From a virus, in IMG/VR virus record IMGVR_UViG_3300034198_018992, positions 1 to 64,000 of that record: 64,000 nt of DNA; one strand, 5' to 3'. Both the position numbers and the translations under genes were made by a program. Below, piece by piece: positions 22,492 through 31,548 of the stretch (position 1 is the first letter of the stretch; each line of letters begins with the position of its first letter). The notes under the pieces are model-generated. The model saw only the letters and a list, made by a program, of their open reading frames with translations. It was not told the DNA's origin and ran no database searches.

Positions 22492-23748
22492 TTAAGCTTT
22501 CACTTCCAGCAGGTAATTCATACGAATCCTATTCTTGCTATAGACAATCAACTCATCATTATGAAGCCTCGTCTTCTCGGGCAGCGCCCAACAAGAATCG
22601 AATCCCGCAGGCACCGAAGAAATGCCGTAAGTCGTTGGATAGTAAGCCTTTCCCATCGCAAAATTACAAACGAAAAGCCATCCTGCATCACCCACGCTAG
22701 CGCCCCATCGACCCAAAGCGTATCCTAAGCTTTTCGTCGAGGTCTGTGAACCATAAAGCCCGTTACCAAATAACTTCCCTGCAATAACAGCGGTGCTGGG
22801 AGGGGAAATCAAAAGGCCGCTCTTTAGCACGCTAAGAACATTAGCCTGAGACGTTCCATGAAAAACCTCGACAGTATTGGGGTCCGAAATAAATTCCGCG
22901 TTATAGTCCACTACGTCCACTTCGTAAATCTCTGCGACTTTGGCACTTCCGTATCCGTGCATCGGCTTCTTTGTACTCTCAAACCATTTTACTAAACGAG
23001 CGCGGACCTTATCGTCGCCGCAGATATTCAAAGAAGCGCCAAATACCTTCTCGTAGGTCGCGTTATTTGTCGATGCTGAATCTTTCAGGGGTTTGGAGCT
23101 AAGCGTGTCAAGACTAGATTCGAGAGAGTCCAAAACGCTTTGCTGCTTTTGAATTGCGGCAATATCAGGAAATAGCCACGAAACATCAAGCTTCCTCATT
23201 CCTAAATTTTGAGGCACAATGCGCAGATACTTATTTGCTAGGTCAACGCATGACGAGTGATTTCTGGCGGAGACTAGCGGGACCATCTGCGCTAAGATGT
23301 CTCGCGCCTCAGTAATCCCCTCTTTCGTTACGACTCCCAAAGGTGTGCTGAACACGCCTGTTGACGTGTTGTAATTGATTTGGGTAGAAGACGTGATGCG
23401 GTGGATATTCGACGAGACTAAACGTTCGATTAGCCGCTCAAGGGACGCGCTGCCGAGTTTGATTTGCGACTTCGCGATATCCAGCAACAGATTATTTGAC
23501 GTAGCCGCACTGGTCGAGGATGCTGAATTATCTACGGTCTTGGCTTCCGTGTATCCCTTTTTGGTTTTCTCGCGGACCTTTTTGTCGAAGAACACCTTAC
23601 CGACTTTCCCGTAGTCCTTCCTTTGCGTTCCTAGACCAACTCGGCCAAACTCGCTGATGACGCTGTCGTCATCATGCAATGTGGCTTTCCACATTTTATT
23701 ATTGTTGCCTTTAATATCGGCGAAGATTAGCGTAATTGTTTCAGCCAT
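22492..23748 (-). CDS. Poly(ADP-ribose) polymerase with WGR domain
   Basis: 418 aa. Residues about 1-75 form a WGR domain (SEFGRVGLGTQ, KTKKGY). The PARP catalytic domain starts near residue 290: VEVFHGTSQANVLSVLKSGL, KLFGNGLYGSQTSTKSLGY, NDELIVYS give the His, Tyr and Glu of the H-Y-E triad. The middle helical region matches a PARP regulatory domain. Expected to transfer ADP-ribose from NAD to DNA ends or proteins, with WGR sensing nucleic acid. A macro-domain gene lies about 2.5 kb downstream in coordinate. Confidence 0.9.
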   Translation of the reverse strand: MAETITLIFADIKGNNNKMWKATLHDDDSVISEFGRVGLGTQRKDYGKVGKVFFDKKVREKTKKGYTEAKTVDNSASSTSAATSNNLLLDIAKSQIKLGSASLERLIERLVSSNIHRITSSTQINYNTSTGVFSTPLGVVTKEGITEARDILAQMVPLVSARNHSSCVDLANKYLRIVPQNLGMRKLDVSWLFPDIAAIQKQQSVLDSLESSLDTLSSKPLKDSASTNNATYEKVFGASLNICGDDKVRARLVKWFESTKKPMHGYGSAKVAEIYEVDVVDYNAEFISDPNTVEVFHGTSQANVLSVLKSGLLISPPSTAVIAGKLFGNGLYGSQTSTKSLGYALGRWGASVGDAGWLFVCNFAMGKAYYPTTYGISSVPAGFDSCWALPEKTRLHNDELIVYSKNRIRMNYLLEVKA

Positions 23749-23749
23749 G

Positions 23750-24010
23750 TTACTTGATGAACTTAGAAAGATAGAACGGGTCGAATACGCCAGTCTGACT
23801 GAAATATACGCGTCCAGAAGGCGTCATTCGGTCAATCCAGATGGTGCGCTGTTCGGCTTTCCGAATACACATAAACGGATACTCACGCTCAAATCTCTCG
23901 GTCAGCTTATCGCATTCCTCTTGAGTCCTCAAGCACCAATTGACGTATATTCTCCCCTGATAACAAGAGAAAGACAGCTCGCCATATTTGGGTTCGTATA
24001 CAACGCTCAT
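23750..24010 (-). CDS. Hypothetical protein beside the PARP gene
   Basis: 86 aa from the ATG at 24010; a TTG two codons earlier is possible. ECDKLTERFEREYPFMCIR and TIWIDRMTPSGRVYF show an alpha/beta fold. Its stop nearly abuts the PARP start, so the two are probably co-translated. Confidence 0.7.
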   Translation of the reverse strand: MSVVYEPKYGELSFSCYQGRIYVNWCLRTQEECDKLTERFEREYPFMCIRKAEQRTIWIDRMTPSGRVYFSQTGVFDPFYLSKFIK

Positions 24011-24024
24011 AAACAAGTCAGCTT

Positions 24025-24279
24025 TTACTGCTGGACCTGAATGATGGAAATGCCTTCCGAGGTAACAGCTACGGCGAAGGTCTTACCATGCCTATCAAAG
24101 AAGTGAACGCGGCCTCCGTAATAGCGTCCCGGAATGGCGAATTGATAAACTTCCGTGGATTCCAAATCAACCAAGTCTTCTTTCGGAGCCGCCACTTCTG
24201 GCGACGCTTTGGGAGTTTCGCTGCATCCAGAAAAGGAAAGCGCGGCAGAAAATACGAGGAAGAATAGGAGTTGTTTCAT
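24025..24279 (-). CDS. Lipoprotein
   Basis: 84 aa. Signal peptide with lipobox FSGC (Cys19), Pro/Glu linker, then a strand-rich domain. Probably lipid-anchored; role unknown. Confidence 0.75.
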   Translation of the reverse strand: MKQLLFFLVFSAALSFSGCSETPKASPEVAAPKEDLVDLESTEVYQFAIPGRYYGGRVHFFDRHGKTFAVAVTSEGISIIQVQQ

Positions 24280-24321
24280 GTGTTCAGTTATACAGGACTT
24301 TTGCGCTTTGGCTATCTTTTT

Positions 24322-24378
24322 CTACCGCTTTCGATGAATCAAAATCGCGAGAATGATTGCTAAAATTAGTATAGCCAT
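24322..24378 (-). CDS. Possible 18-aa membrane peptide
   Basis: MAILILAIILAILI followed by HRKR and TAG: a hydrophobic helix with a basic end. No clear ribosome site. Listed because similar tiny membrane ORFs recur in gaps here. Confidence 0.3.
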   Translation of the reverse strand: MAILILAIILAILIHRKR

Positions 24379-24383
24379 GAAAA

Positions 24384-24878
24384 TTAATTACGCGTTATTC
24401 CGAATAGAGTGAAAGGATGTTGGCCTGTATTGGGGGGTTGGATAGGAATATCTACCGCAGGCTCCTTGGGTCCGTCAACGAAAATCTCTCGCAACGACAG
24501 GTCTAGGTCTTCGTCAGAATCGCCGCCTGAGCGCCGTTTGTCTTCCTGCGAGCCGAGCTTGACGGCTTTACGAAAGGCAGCAATATAATCGCTACCGATT
24601 TCTGTCAATTCCACAATCCGCGTATCCACTGTCAAAATCGACGGCAGATTGGGGATATTGCAGATATTTGACATCACTGTCATCGGCCCACTTTTTGCAA
24701 GAACTTTCAGGGGAACGCCTACCACGGCGTTATTTTCCGGCCTTTCCGCCACCGAAACAGACTCGCCGTTGATAAAGACCTCGCGGCGAATTTCCCTGAA
24801 CCCTAGAATAGCCAATGTTTGTCCCTTGGCGACCTCGCCAGCAGACACCGCGCCAACAAACTTTTCTTTTTCACTCAT
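24384..24878 (-). CDS. Hypothetical protein
   Basis: 164 aa. Strand-rich first half (TLAILGFREIRREVFINGES, VVGVPLKVLAKSG) and an acidic linker (GGDSDEDLDLS). No family recognised. Confidence 0.75.
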   Translation of the reverse strand: MSEKEKFVGAVSAGEVAKGQTLAILGFREIRREVFINGESVSVAERPENNAVVGVPLKVLAKSGPMTVMSNICNIPNLPSILTVDTRIVELTEIGSDYIAAFRKAVKLGSQEDKRRSGGDSDEDLDLSLREIFVDGPKEPAVDIPIQPPNTGQHPFTLFGITRN

Positions 24879-24917
24879 GTTTTTTGATGTTACTCTTATT
24901 TACACGCTGCGCCACAC

Positions 24918-25346
24918 TTATTCTTCAAAACCTCCGCGCTCTTCCCCCAAAAGGGAAACAGAGCTTACTGAACTAGAGGTATCCTCCAGAAAATCTCCTT
25001 TCGGAATCTTGCTGATGGACTCCAAAGCCCTCTGCCTAGCGGTGGGCATTACTCCCTTTTTCTGCCCCTTATAGCGGCGGTCCCGCCTGTCCGACTTCGT
25101 ACGCTTGCTCAAACAGCGCGTAATAAGTCCCGCCCCTTTCATTGCTGTAAATCCGTCAAGCAGCTTTTTCTGGTCGGTCAGGATATAAGCGAGCGCCCTG
25201 AGTTTGTCTTCGTTAAGCCAGATAGGTTCACTGTTCGTAATCCCGAAATTAGCGAAGCGGTTGAAGGTTTGAGTGACTTTATCAATCGGTCCAGCCGCAC
25301 TGATAGCTAGTCCGTTTCCGTAGTGACAATATGAGAGTTGAATCAT
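24918..25346 (-). CDS. Hypothetical protein
   Basis: 142 aa. N-terminal strand-helix part, a basic middle (KRTKSDRRDRRYKGQKK) and an acidic tail. Lies 4 bases after the rIIB-like gene, so likely in its operon. Confidence 0.75.
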   Translation of the reverse strand: MIQLSYCHYGNGLAISAAGPIDKVTQTFNRFANFGITNSEPIWLNEDKLRALAYILTDQKKLLDGFTAMKGAGLITRCLSKRTKSDRRDRRYKGQKKGVMPTARQRALESISKIPKGDFLEDTSSSVSSVSLLGEERGGFEE

Positions 25347-25350
25347 GGAA

Positions 25351-26190
25351 TTAGGAGGCGGTCACGAACCTGCCACGGCTGTCACGCTTTGGTCCGCTCG
25401 GCCTAAACCCTTCGGTTGACGAGGCGACATAAACAGGGGTTTCGATATCGAAAGCTTCGCCTTCTTCCTTGTGCTCGGCGACGACTTCATACCTCCACGC
25501 ACGTCCTTTCGCGTTCCGATAATCGGAAGGAATACTCACTACGTCAGCGGGGTTAATCTTCACGATTACCACCTTGTCGTTAGGCGCGGAGCCATAAGAG
25601 GACAGATAGGAGAACGAGCAGAAATGCAGCCCTTGCGAACAAGTGCGGTCGCGGTCAGCACAAACGCTTTTCCTGTCCATACTCGGCGTCTTGCCGATAG
25701 AGTGGTCGAGATGCGTTCCGTCTGGAGATGGGTGAATCGAACAGAAGTTCGCGTTGACCTTCTTGTAGGCGAGAAAATGCCCGTCCTCGGTGATAGGAAT
25801 TTCGTTCGCCTCAAGGAACAGATAAAGCTCTTCGCGTGCCGTTTCCGAAGGATTGCTCATCAGGTTCTCCAAGAACCGTAGCATCGGTTGAAAGTCGAAA
25901 CCCGTTCGCATCATGGAAATAATGCGGTAAGTAACGGAGTTGCCGATTTGCTTTCCGTTGTATAGCACGACGCCGTTCTGGACCTCGCACTTTCCTTTCG
26001 TCATCGAAAGCACTGAGCCGGAAATATCCACAAGTGAACACACCTTATCTGCGTCCTTATCGCGCAGAGCTTCGATGATTACCGAATAGTTCGCGTGCTC
26101 CTTACCTACGGAGAAGCGCTTGCCTTTTGCTGTTCCTGAGATGATTCCGCTACCGGAAACGATGTAAGCTAGATTTGTCGGGTTGGTCAT
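25351..26190 (-). CDS. rIIB: RIIB-like protein
   Basis: 279 aa. LRFLENLMSNPSETAREELYLFLE, IPITEDGHFLAYKKV, CSQGLHFCSFSYL and VVIVKINPADVVSIPSDYRNAKG are the hallmark segments of T4 RIIB relatives. RIIB acts with RIIA in lysis inhibition and exclusion of competing elements at the membrane. Here rIIB lies downstream of rIIA with a macro-domain gene between. Its own TTGACT-N17-TAAAAT promoter ends 6 bases before the ATG. Confidence 0.9.
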   Translation of the reverse strand: MTNPTNLAYIVSGSGIISGTAKGKRFSVGKEHANYSVIIEALRDKDADKVCSLVDISGSVLSMTKGKCEVQNGVVLYNGKQIGNSVTYRIISMMRTGFDFQPMLRFLENLMSNPSETAREELYLFLEANEIPITEDGHFLAYKKVNANFCSIHPSPDGTHLDHSIGKTPSMDRKSVCADRDRTCSQGLHFCSFSYLSSYGSAPNDKVVIVKINPADVVSIPSDYRNAKGRAWRYEVVAEHKEEGEAFDIETPVYVASSTEGFRPSGPKRDSRGRFVTAS

Positions 26191-26196
26191 TTTGTT

Positions 26197-26225
26197 ATTT
26201 TATCGAGTTTTGCAACGGAAGTCAA
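26197..26225 (-). promoter_or_regulatory. Sigma70-like leaderless promoter of rIIB
   Basis: TTGACT, 17 bases, TAAAAT, 6 bases, ATG at 26190. The strongest -10 match among these sites. Confidence 0.75.
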
Positions 26226-26229
26226 CGCA

Positions 26230-26739
26230 TTAAAAGTCGCACGGACGCCTGACGATAAACACCGAACCGTCATGCCCAAGATATTCTTTTACGATAGCTT
26301 GCACTACATTGAAATTACCATCGGCGATACCGCATCCGAGATTGTAAGGAATGGCGACCCGATATTTTTGCCCACGCCACTCGCCGAGCCTCAGACCTTC
26401 CAAGTGTTCGGAGACCTTGACAAGGGCCATACGCATGTAGTCGTAGGAAGTTTCGCTCATCCCAATTTGGGAGTAAATGTTGAAGATACGAAGCTCGCTT
26501 ACAGTCGCGCCCGAAACTTCATCGGCGACCGGCACGCGTGCCACAGAGAAAGAGCCTAGTTTGGATTCGTCTCCATAGCCCGTCGCACGGTCTGCTTCCA
26601 GTGCCTCTGGATAGCGCTTGGCGATTTGCGCCGCCAATCCGCCGCCGAACCTGTGGTAGATATTCGCTTGATGCAAAATGCAGTCGATATTCAAAGACGG
26701 GTCGAGGATGTCGCCAACAATAGTAGGGAGTAGGTGCAT
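26230..26739 (-). CDS. Macro domain protein (ADP-ribose binding or hydrolase)
   Basis: 169 aa, a single macro domain. VGDILD, CILHQANIYHRFGGGLAAQIAKRYPEA, LGSFSVARV, FNIYSQIG, VAIPYNLGCGIADGNF match the ADP-ribose-binding loops in order. Macro domains of this sort remove ADP-ribose from proteins or process its phosphates. The gene sits between rIIA and rIIB and near a WGR-PARP. Confidence 0.9.
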   Translation of the reverse strand: MHLLPTIVGDILDPSLNIDCILHQANIYHRFGGGLAAQIAKRYPEALEADRATGYGDESKLGSFSVARVPVADEVSGATVSELRIFNIYSQIGMSETSYDYMRMALVKVSEHLEGLRLGEWRGQKYRVAIPYNLGCGIADGNFNVVQAIVKEYLGHDGSVFIVRRPCDF

Positions 26740-26760
26740 GTTTTTCTAGTTTCTCAGCTT

Positions 26761-28911
26761 TTAGGATTTTGTCGAGCGCATTTTGTCCAAGGCTATCATG
26801 TAATCACGAATATCGTCGATAGCCTTTTCAGATAGACGATATCCTTCCATGACGCTCAGCAACGGATAATCGTTAAACAAACGAGAATAGACATCTCTAT
26901 TGGCATCTGCCCATAGCTTCGGCGCATAAGAATAGTCGGAATTTGATAGTCGCTGATAACACAGGACAAGGTTCTTCCAAGCTGGAGAAGAGCTAGTTCC
27001 GTAATAGTCAAGTATCTTATCCTCAAGTCCAGCATAAGCGGACGGAAGAGGAATCCCAGCTTTCTTGAACGATTGGAAAATTGAGATGACTAATCCACGA
27101 CCACTTGGGATACGTTTCGCAATCGCAAGTCGCGGCTCGTAATCGGGCTGAGTCTTTGCGAAGGTGTCAAGTTTTGTAACGACATACTCGCCAAAGCTAG
27201 TCCACGCAGGGTTTTCTTCTTTTAGTGATTCTGCTTGAGTCTTCGTGACTAAAAACACCCGCTTAGTCAGCAGTTCGTCAAGTCCGAAATCACGGATGGC
27301 GGAAGTCCAAGGAACCAAACGAAGCGTATCAGCCCACCAACCTCTCGAACCGAGACACCGACCGCCCTCGTGTATTACGAAAAATTCAGGAACAGACTTG
27401 TCAATGACGGCTTTACTCATTTTTTGATGAGCTACGTTATTAGTAACGCTGAACTGAAAGAAATTATTGCCAACGGACCTGACGGTGGGCGTGACGCCGG
27501 TATAGGAATGAATTGCGCGGGCGGGAACATCCAGTGAAGATACTTGAATTATGTGCGCGGGCGTGATTTTGAATGCGTTGATAGCTTCTTGTTCGCTAAC
27601 TTCATCGCCGTTGATTAGAATGATGCTCTTGGCGGCGTTTTCCGAAGATTTGCTAAAGAAAGCGCCAATACGCGACATAACTTTAGTATCAGTAGGCTTC
27701 CTATAGAGAAAGACCGTGCCATCATTCGCGCCGACATAAGAAGAGCGTTTAGTGATTTTGATTCCTGATTGGTTTCGCGTCGAATGCGTTACGTGCTGGG
27801 TGCCATTACAGGAAAAGTAAGCATTCAAAAGGTCTTTAATCGTTGTGCCTTTCACTACTTCGTGCTCAATAACCGTACGAAGTGACCAATTACCTCGTGT
27901 AATTTTCAAAATCTCGCTCCTTACGTCCCAAAGACACGGCAGCAAATTCAACCCCTTAACTAGCTGAACCTTAAAGTCCTCTGCGACCTTCAATAGAAGC
28001 TCGCGCAGGGTCGCGACTGTCTTTGGGTCAAAAGACAACTCTTCACGAGATGCCGCAATATCCAAGGAACCGAGCGGGGCACGGACTACCAACGGTGAGG
28101 CAAGAAGAGCTTTGATTACATCATCGACGCCCCGCGTATGGGAAATTGCGGACTGACTGTATAGATTGCTAATCGGATAGCCGATGTTGCCCATCACTAC
28201 CGTCGCGCCCCTGATGTTGTTCAAATAGTGTGGGTAAATTGCCCACCCTTCGCCGCTCGCAATTGTCTTGTCGGGCAACCTCGCTGGAGTCCAGTTCGCG
28301 GCACCGACGACTTCGGGAGGCAGAGGAAAGAACCGCGTAGCCTGTGCGAGCTTTTCAGAAAATGAAGAATAGTCAGTTGCGTTGACACTGATGATAATTT
28401 CCAATCCATTATCTTCCTCCGTGTCTTCGTCGTTAAGAAGGTTTAGTTTTGGTGCTCCGTCGTCGCCGGTAAAAGCCACATACACACGCTTTCTTCCATC
28501 ATAATAGGAGACTACCTCAAATGAATCAGTATAAGCGAATGGGCTTTTGCTTCCGATGCCGAGGCATCCAGTTTGGGAGTTGTTGTCTCGCTTAGTCGAA
28601 GAAAAATAAGTGCTATACAAAACCTCCATGTTCTCGTGACTAAGGCCGGTTCCAAAGTCGCGAATGCTAAAGAAAGGCTCCAGAGCATTAGGCAAATGGA
28701 CTTTGATAGCCTTGTCTGTGTTTCCTGCTACGATGTGCGCGTCCCAGCCATTAGTGAACAGCTCTCGGCACACGGCAAGGATTTTGTCAGTATAGACATT
28801 GCTAGACAAAATCTTGAATGCCGCTTTGTTCGCCTGAATCGAGAAAGATACCGGAGCAGAAGCGAGACCGAAGCTAGAGACTTTCGGCACGTCGGAAGTG
28901 GTAGGAATCAT
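26761..28911 (-). CDS. rIIA: RIIA-like GHKL ATPase
   Basis: 716 aa, close to the T4 RIIA length. The N-terminal GHKL ATPase motifs are plain: AVCRELFTNGWDAH (N box), IRDFGTGLSHENM (G1), GCLGIGSKSPFAYTDSF (G2). Works with RIIB. A TGGACG-N16-CATATT element lies 7 bases before the ATG. Confidence 0.9.
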   Translation of the reverse strand: MIPTTSDVPKVSSFGLASAPVSFSIQANKAAFKILSSNVYTDKILAVCRELFTNGWDAHIVAGNTDKAIKVHLPNALEPFFSIRDFGTGLSHENMEVLYSTYFSSTKRDNNSQTGCLGIGSKSPFAYTDSFEVVSYYDGRKRVYVAFTGDDGAPKLNLLNDEDTEEDNGLEIIISVNATDYSSFSEKLAQATRFFPLPPEVVGAANWTPARLPDKTIASGEGWAIYPHYLNNIRGATVVMGNIGYPISNLYSQSAISHTRGVDDVIKALLASPLVVRAPLGSLDIAASREELSFDPKTVATLRELLLKVAEDFKVQLVKGLNLLPCLWDVRSEILKITRGNWSLRTVIEHEVVKGTTIKDLLNAYFSCNGTQHVTHSTRNQSGIKITKRSSYVGANDGTVFLYRKPTDTKVMSRIGAFFSKSSENAAKSIILINGDEVSEQEAINAFKITPAHIIQVSSLDVPARAIHSYTGVTPTVRSVGNNFFQFSVTNNVAHQKMSKAVIDKSVPEFFVIHEGGRCLGSRGWWADTLRLVPWTSAIRDFGLDELLTKRVFLVTKTQAESLKEENPAWTSFGEYVVTKLDTFAKTQPDYEPRLAIAKRIPSGRGLVISIFQSFKKAGIPLPSAYAGLEDKILDYYGTSSSPAWKNLVLCYQRLSNSDYSYAPKLWADANRDVYSRLFNDYPLLSVMEGYRLSEKAIDDIRDYMIALDKMRSTKS

Positions 28912-28918
28912 GTAAGTG

Positions 28919-28946
28919 AATATGACAGGCTTTGCTGCGTCGTCCA
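28919..28946 (-). promoter_or_regulatory. Possible promoter of rIIA
   Basis: TGGACG, 16 bases, CATATT, 7 bases, ATG at 28911. Weaker than the others but with the same geometry. Confidence 0.45.
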
Positions 28947-29003
28947 GCTTTATCGGCGACGATTTTGACCTTGAAACCTGCGATTGACGAAGCTTTCACT
29001 CTA

Positions 29004-29492
29004 CTACACCTGAGCAGAGCATTCCGCAGGAAGTTTCGTACAAAACTGCATTTTCTCAAGTTCCTCCAGAGGCACTAACCAACCACGCGTTGCATACCTA
29101 TCGCCTCCTGATACTTGACGAAACTTGACCGAAGATTTCTCAATCGCCTGAACTAAAAGCTTTGGGCAGAAAACATAAATTGCATTCTTATCGGGGACCA
29201 CAATCGCCCAATCCTGCGCTGTGGTAGCAAGAATGCCTGATTGCTTTTTGGAACAAAGGTATTCGATAAAGACATTGCCTGTCTTACCGGCCAAAAAGTC
29301 AACCTTGACCTCAACTTTATGCCGAGCATCGTCAGCGAGAATAAAAGTCAAATCATGCGTCGCCGAAGAATCAGTAACGGCTTCTTTAGCACCATAGAAA
29401 GGTAATAGCGTTTTGGCAACCAACTCTTCGCCCGCTTTACCTCTGGCGAGGTCAACTAAAAATTTAGCCTTCTTGGTCGGTGCTAGTGCCAT
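29004..29492 (-). CDS. PD-(D/E)XK nuclease-like protein
   Basis: 162 aa. RGKAGEELVAKTLLPF, ATHDLTFILADD, HKVEVKVDFLAG and NVFIEY give the E, D and E-x-K residues of the restriction-endonuclease-like core (about residues 18-85). It may be a resolvase or repair nuclease. Overlaps the 29464 gene by 29 bases. Confidence 0.75.
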   Translation of the reverse strand: MALAPTKKAKFLVDLARGKAGEELVAKTLLPFYGAKEAVTDSSATHDLTFILADDARHKVEVKVDFLAGKTGNVFIEYLCSKKQSGILATTAQDWAIVVPDKNAIYVFCPKLLVQAIEKSSVKFRQVSGGDRYATRGWLVPLEELEKMQFCTKLPAECSAQV

Positions 29493-29889
29493 TAGGAGAG
29501 GAATTGATTACGTGAAGTTTCTCAAGAAGGAAGTCGATATGGGACATAAGACGCTCCGCTTCCTGCTTATCACCTTCATCGCTCGCGACTTCCCACTCTA
29601 TTCCTAGCTCAGAGAGGCGCGCTAGCGTCTCTTCTTTTTGCTTAGCGAGGTTATCGGCGAACTCTTCGGGTGTTCCTCTCTTTACACCCTTCGCGAGTCG
29701 AGCTTTGAATTTTTTGAAGCATTTCTTAGGGAACAGGAAGTTTCCTGTCTCTTCTAGGGTGATATTTCCCTCTTCTGAAACACTTTTTACAGAGTAAGCT
29801 ACCGTCGATTTCAGCAGTTGAAATTTGAAATAGTGTCCAGCGATACACACGACCTTATCACCGACGTTGATGTCTTCTTGGTTGTTCAT
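29464..29889 (-). CDS. Hypothetical protein
   Basis: 141 aa. N-terminal SH3-like part (INVGDKVVCIAGHYFKFQLL) with a lysine-rich middle and helical end. Co-transcribed with the nuclease-like gene. No family recognised. Confidence 0.75.
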   Translation of the reverse strand: MNNQEDINVGDKVVCIAGHYFKFQLLKSTVAYSVKSVSEEGNITLEETGNFLFPKKCFKKFKARLAKGVKRGTPEEFADNLAKQKEETLARLSELGIEWEVASDEGDKQEAERLMSHIDFLLEKLHVINSSPNGTSTDQEG

Positions 29890-29898
29890 CTTGAATTG

Positions 29899-30669
29899 CT
29901 ACTTTAACCCGTTTTGTGCGATATCAAAGTAAATTTTGTCTATTTCAAACCCTACAAACTCTCGCGCACCTAAGCGCTTTGCGACTATGCCGGTGGTGCC
30001 AACTCCCATAAAAGGGTCCATGATTACCTTATTTGTCGCGCCGCCTGAGACCGCGAGGCATCTTTCTACTAAAGCTTCGGGGAATGTCGCCGGATGAAAC
30101 TTTTTCGCCTGCACTGTCGAATACGGAATAAACCAATTATTTCCTCGGCACCGTTTAGTGTTTCCCGCCTTCCATCTCTTAGTGTTTGAGATGTCCGCAT
30201 ATTCAACGCCTACGGCCAAACGGTCAAGTTCAGCGCTACCATTTTTGCTGAAATGAAAGATGTATTCGTGACAATCGTTCACGAATCTTTTGCTGTTTAT
30301 CGGTTTGAAATGCCCCGCAGATATTTGTGTTCCCGATTTGTCGATGGTCACTGACTTTATCCAATGGAAAGTATTCTGCAAACACAAAATATCAGACACT
30401 ACCGAAGCCACCCTATGAGGGAATATAGGGTTCGTGGGCTTCGAGCCTACGTTTAGGAACAAAGACGCTCCCTCTGTCATCTTATTTCGTATCTCAACGA
30501 ATACGTCCGCTAAAAAGGACAAATACAGGTTCTCGTCTTTATTGTCGTCGTAAGACGCGTAATCGGCCCCGATATTATACGGCGGTGACGTAACGATAGT
30601 GTCAACAGACAGCGGAGCTATTCGCTTTAATCCTTCTCGGCAATCCTGATTAAACAGTCTAGCTATCAT
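29899..30669 (-). CDS. DNA N6-adenine or N4-cytosine methyltransferase
   Basis: 256 aa. Motif IV TSPPYNIG (residues 27-34) precedes motif I DPFMGVGTTG (about 218-227), the beta-class order; GFEID is motif II-like. SPPY suits either N4-cytosine or N6-adenine targets. No cognate nuclease is next to it, so self-protection or host modification is likely. Confidence 0.88.
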   Translation of the reverse strand: MIARLFNQDCREGLKRIAPLSVDTIVTSPPYNIGADYASYDDNKDENLYLSFLADVFVEIRNKMTEGASLFLNVGSKPTNPIFPHRVASVVSDILCLQNTFHWIKSVTIDKSGTQISAGHFKPINSKRFVNDCHEYIFHFSKNGSAELDRLAVGVEYADISNTKRWKAGNTKRCRGNNWFIPYSTVQAKKFHPATFPEALVERCLAVSGGATNKVIMDPFMGVGTTGIVAKRLGAREFVGFEIDKIYFDIAQNGLK

Positions 30670-31508
30670 TCGGCATTAATCCATTCCCCGCAATCTTCGC
30701 CGGAGCCTTTCGCTAGAATCGTCATGCCGTGACAATAGGCGTGGTGCTCTTTTACATACCACTTGCCAGCATTCTCTTGAATGAAGTCCTTCACGGCCCA
30801 GCGCAGGCCAGTGTGAGGTGAGTCGGGGTTCTCCGTCTCGTCCTGATACTTGAAGGGCGGCTCGGTATCGTGAAGCGCGATGTATTTGTTAGCGAAGTTT
30901 GAGTATCTATCAAGCTCAGCCTTTAGTTGCAAATAGGTATGAAGGGTGTCGATAAACACCAAATCGTAACTCTGGCTAGGCGTGAAAGTGAGTGAGTCGG
31001 CACGAGTGAACTTCCCTGATATCCCTTGGGCATTAACGAGAGACCTGATGCCGGTGTTCTCGCAGTCCGAAATATCCAATGAATCCAAAACGGGAAACGT
31101 CGGAAGGCTATTGAAAATCCTCTCCGACTCAAATGGACAATTGGTGAGAACCTTCCATACGTCTTCGTCGGCGTCCCTAACCATAACCTTTTCAAAAAAA
31201 GCGCTCACTATGGTATTTTCGCAATACCCACACGCCCGTTGCCCTCGGTGACTATGCATCACTACGCAATCCAGTCGGCACTTGGGGCACGTATAACGGA
31301 CGAACACCGCTTGGCTGCGGTAACGCGTTACGATTCCATCGTAAAGACCAGCGGCGATACCTATTGTTGAGCATCCGCCTCGGACGCCAATCTCTAGCGC
31401 GGTGTTGCATTCACCAGCAACACGCCGCAAGGTGGGCAAATGTTGCCCAATGTCTTCGCAGCGCCGGTCATTTTTAGTAGCCTCGAATAAAGCAAGAAGA
31501 GAGTTCAT
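30666..31508 (-). CDS. SAM-dependent methyltransferase-like with inserted zinc ribbon
   Basis: 280 aa from the ATG at 31508, chosen because TTGATT-N16-TATCAT ends 6 bases before it. ALEIGVRGGCST is the SAM loop; YDLVFIDTLHTYLQLKAELDRY and KYIALHDT fit class I enzymes of the macrocin O-methyltransferase or cephalosporin-hydroxylase type. Between them CPKC and CGYC pairs form a zinc ribbon insertion, which is unusual. Confidence 0.75.
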   Translation of the reverse strand: MNSLLALFEATKNDRRCEDIGQHLPTLRRVAGECNTALEIGVRGGCSTIGIAAGLYDGIVTRYRSQAVFVRYTCPKCRLDCVVMHSHRGQRACGYCENTIVSAFFEKVMVRDADEDVWKVLTNCPFESERIFNSLPTFPVLDSLDISDCENTGIRSLVNAQGISGKFTRADSLTFTPSQSYDLVFIDTLHTYLQLKAELDRYSNFANKYIALHDTEPPFKYQDETENPDSPHTGLRWAVKDFIQENAGKWYVKEHHAYCHGMTILAKGSGEDCGEWINAE

Positions 31509-31514
31509 TGTTTT

Positions 31515-31542
31515 ATGATAGTGCTCTTTGCTCAAAAATCAA
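31515..31542 (-). promoter_or_regulatory. Sigma70-like leaderless promoter
   Basis: TTGATT, 16 bases, TATCAT, 6 bases, ATG at 31508. It directly follows the tmRNA 3' end. Confidence 0.6.
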
Positions 31543-31548
31543 GGCTAA

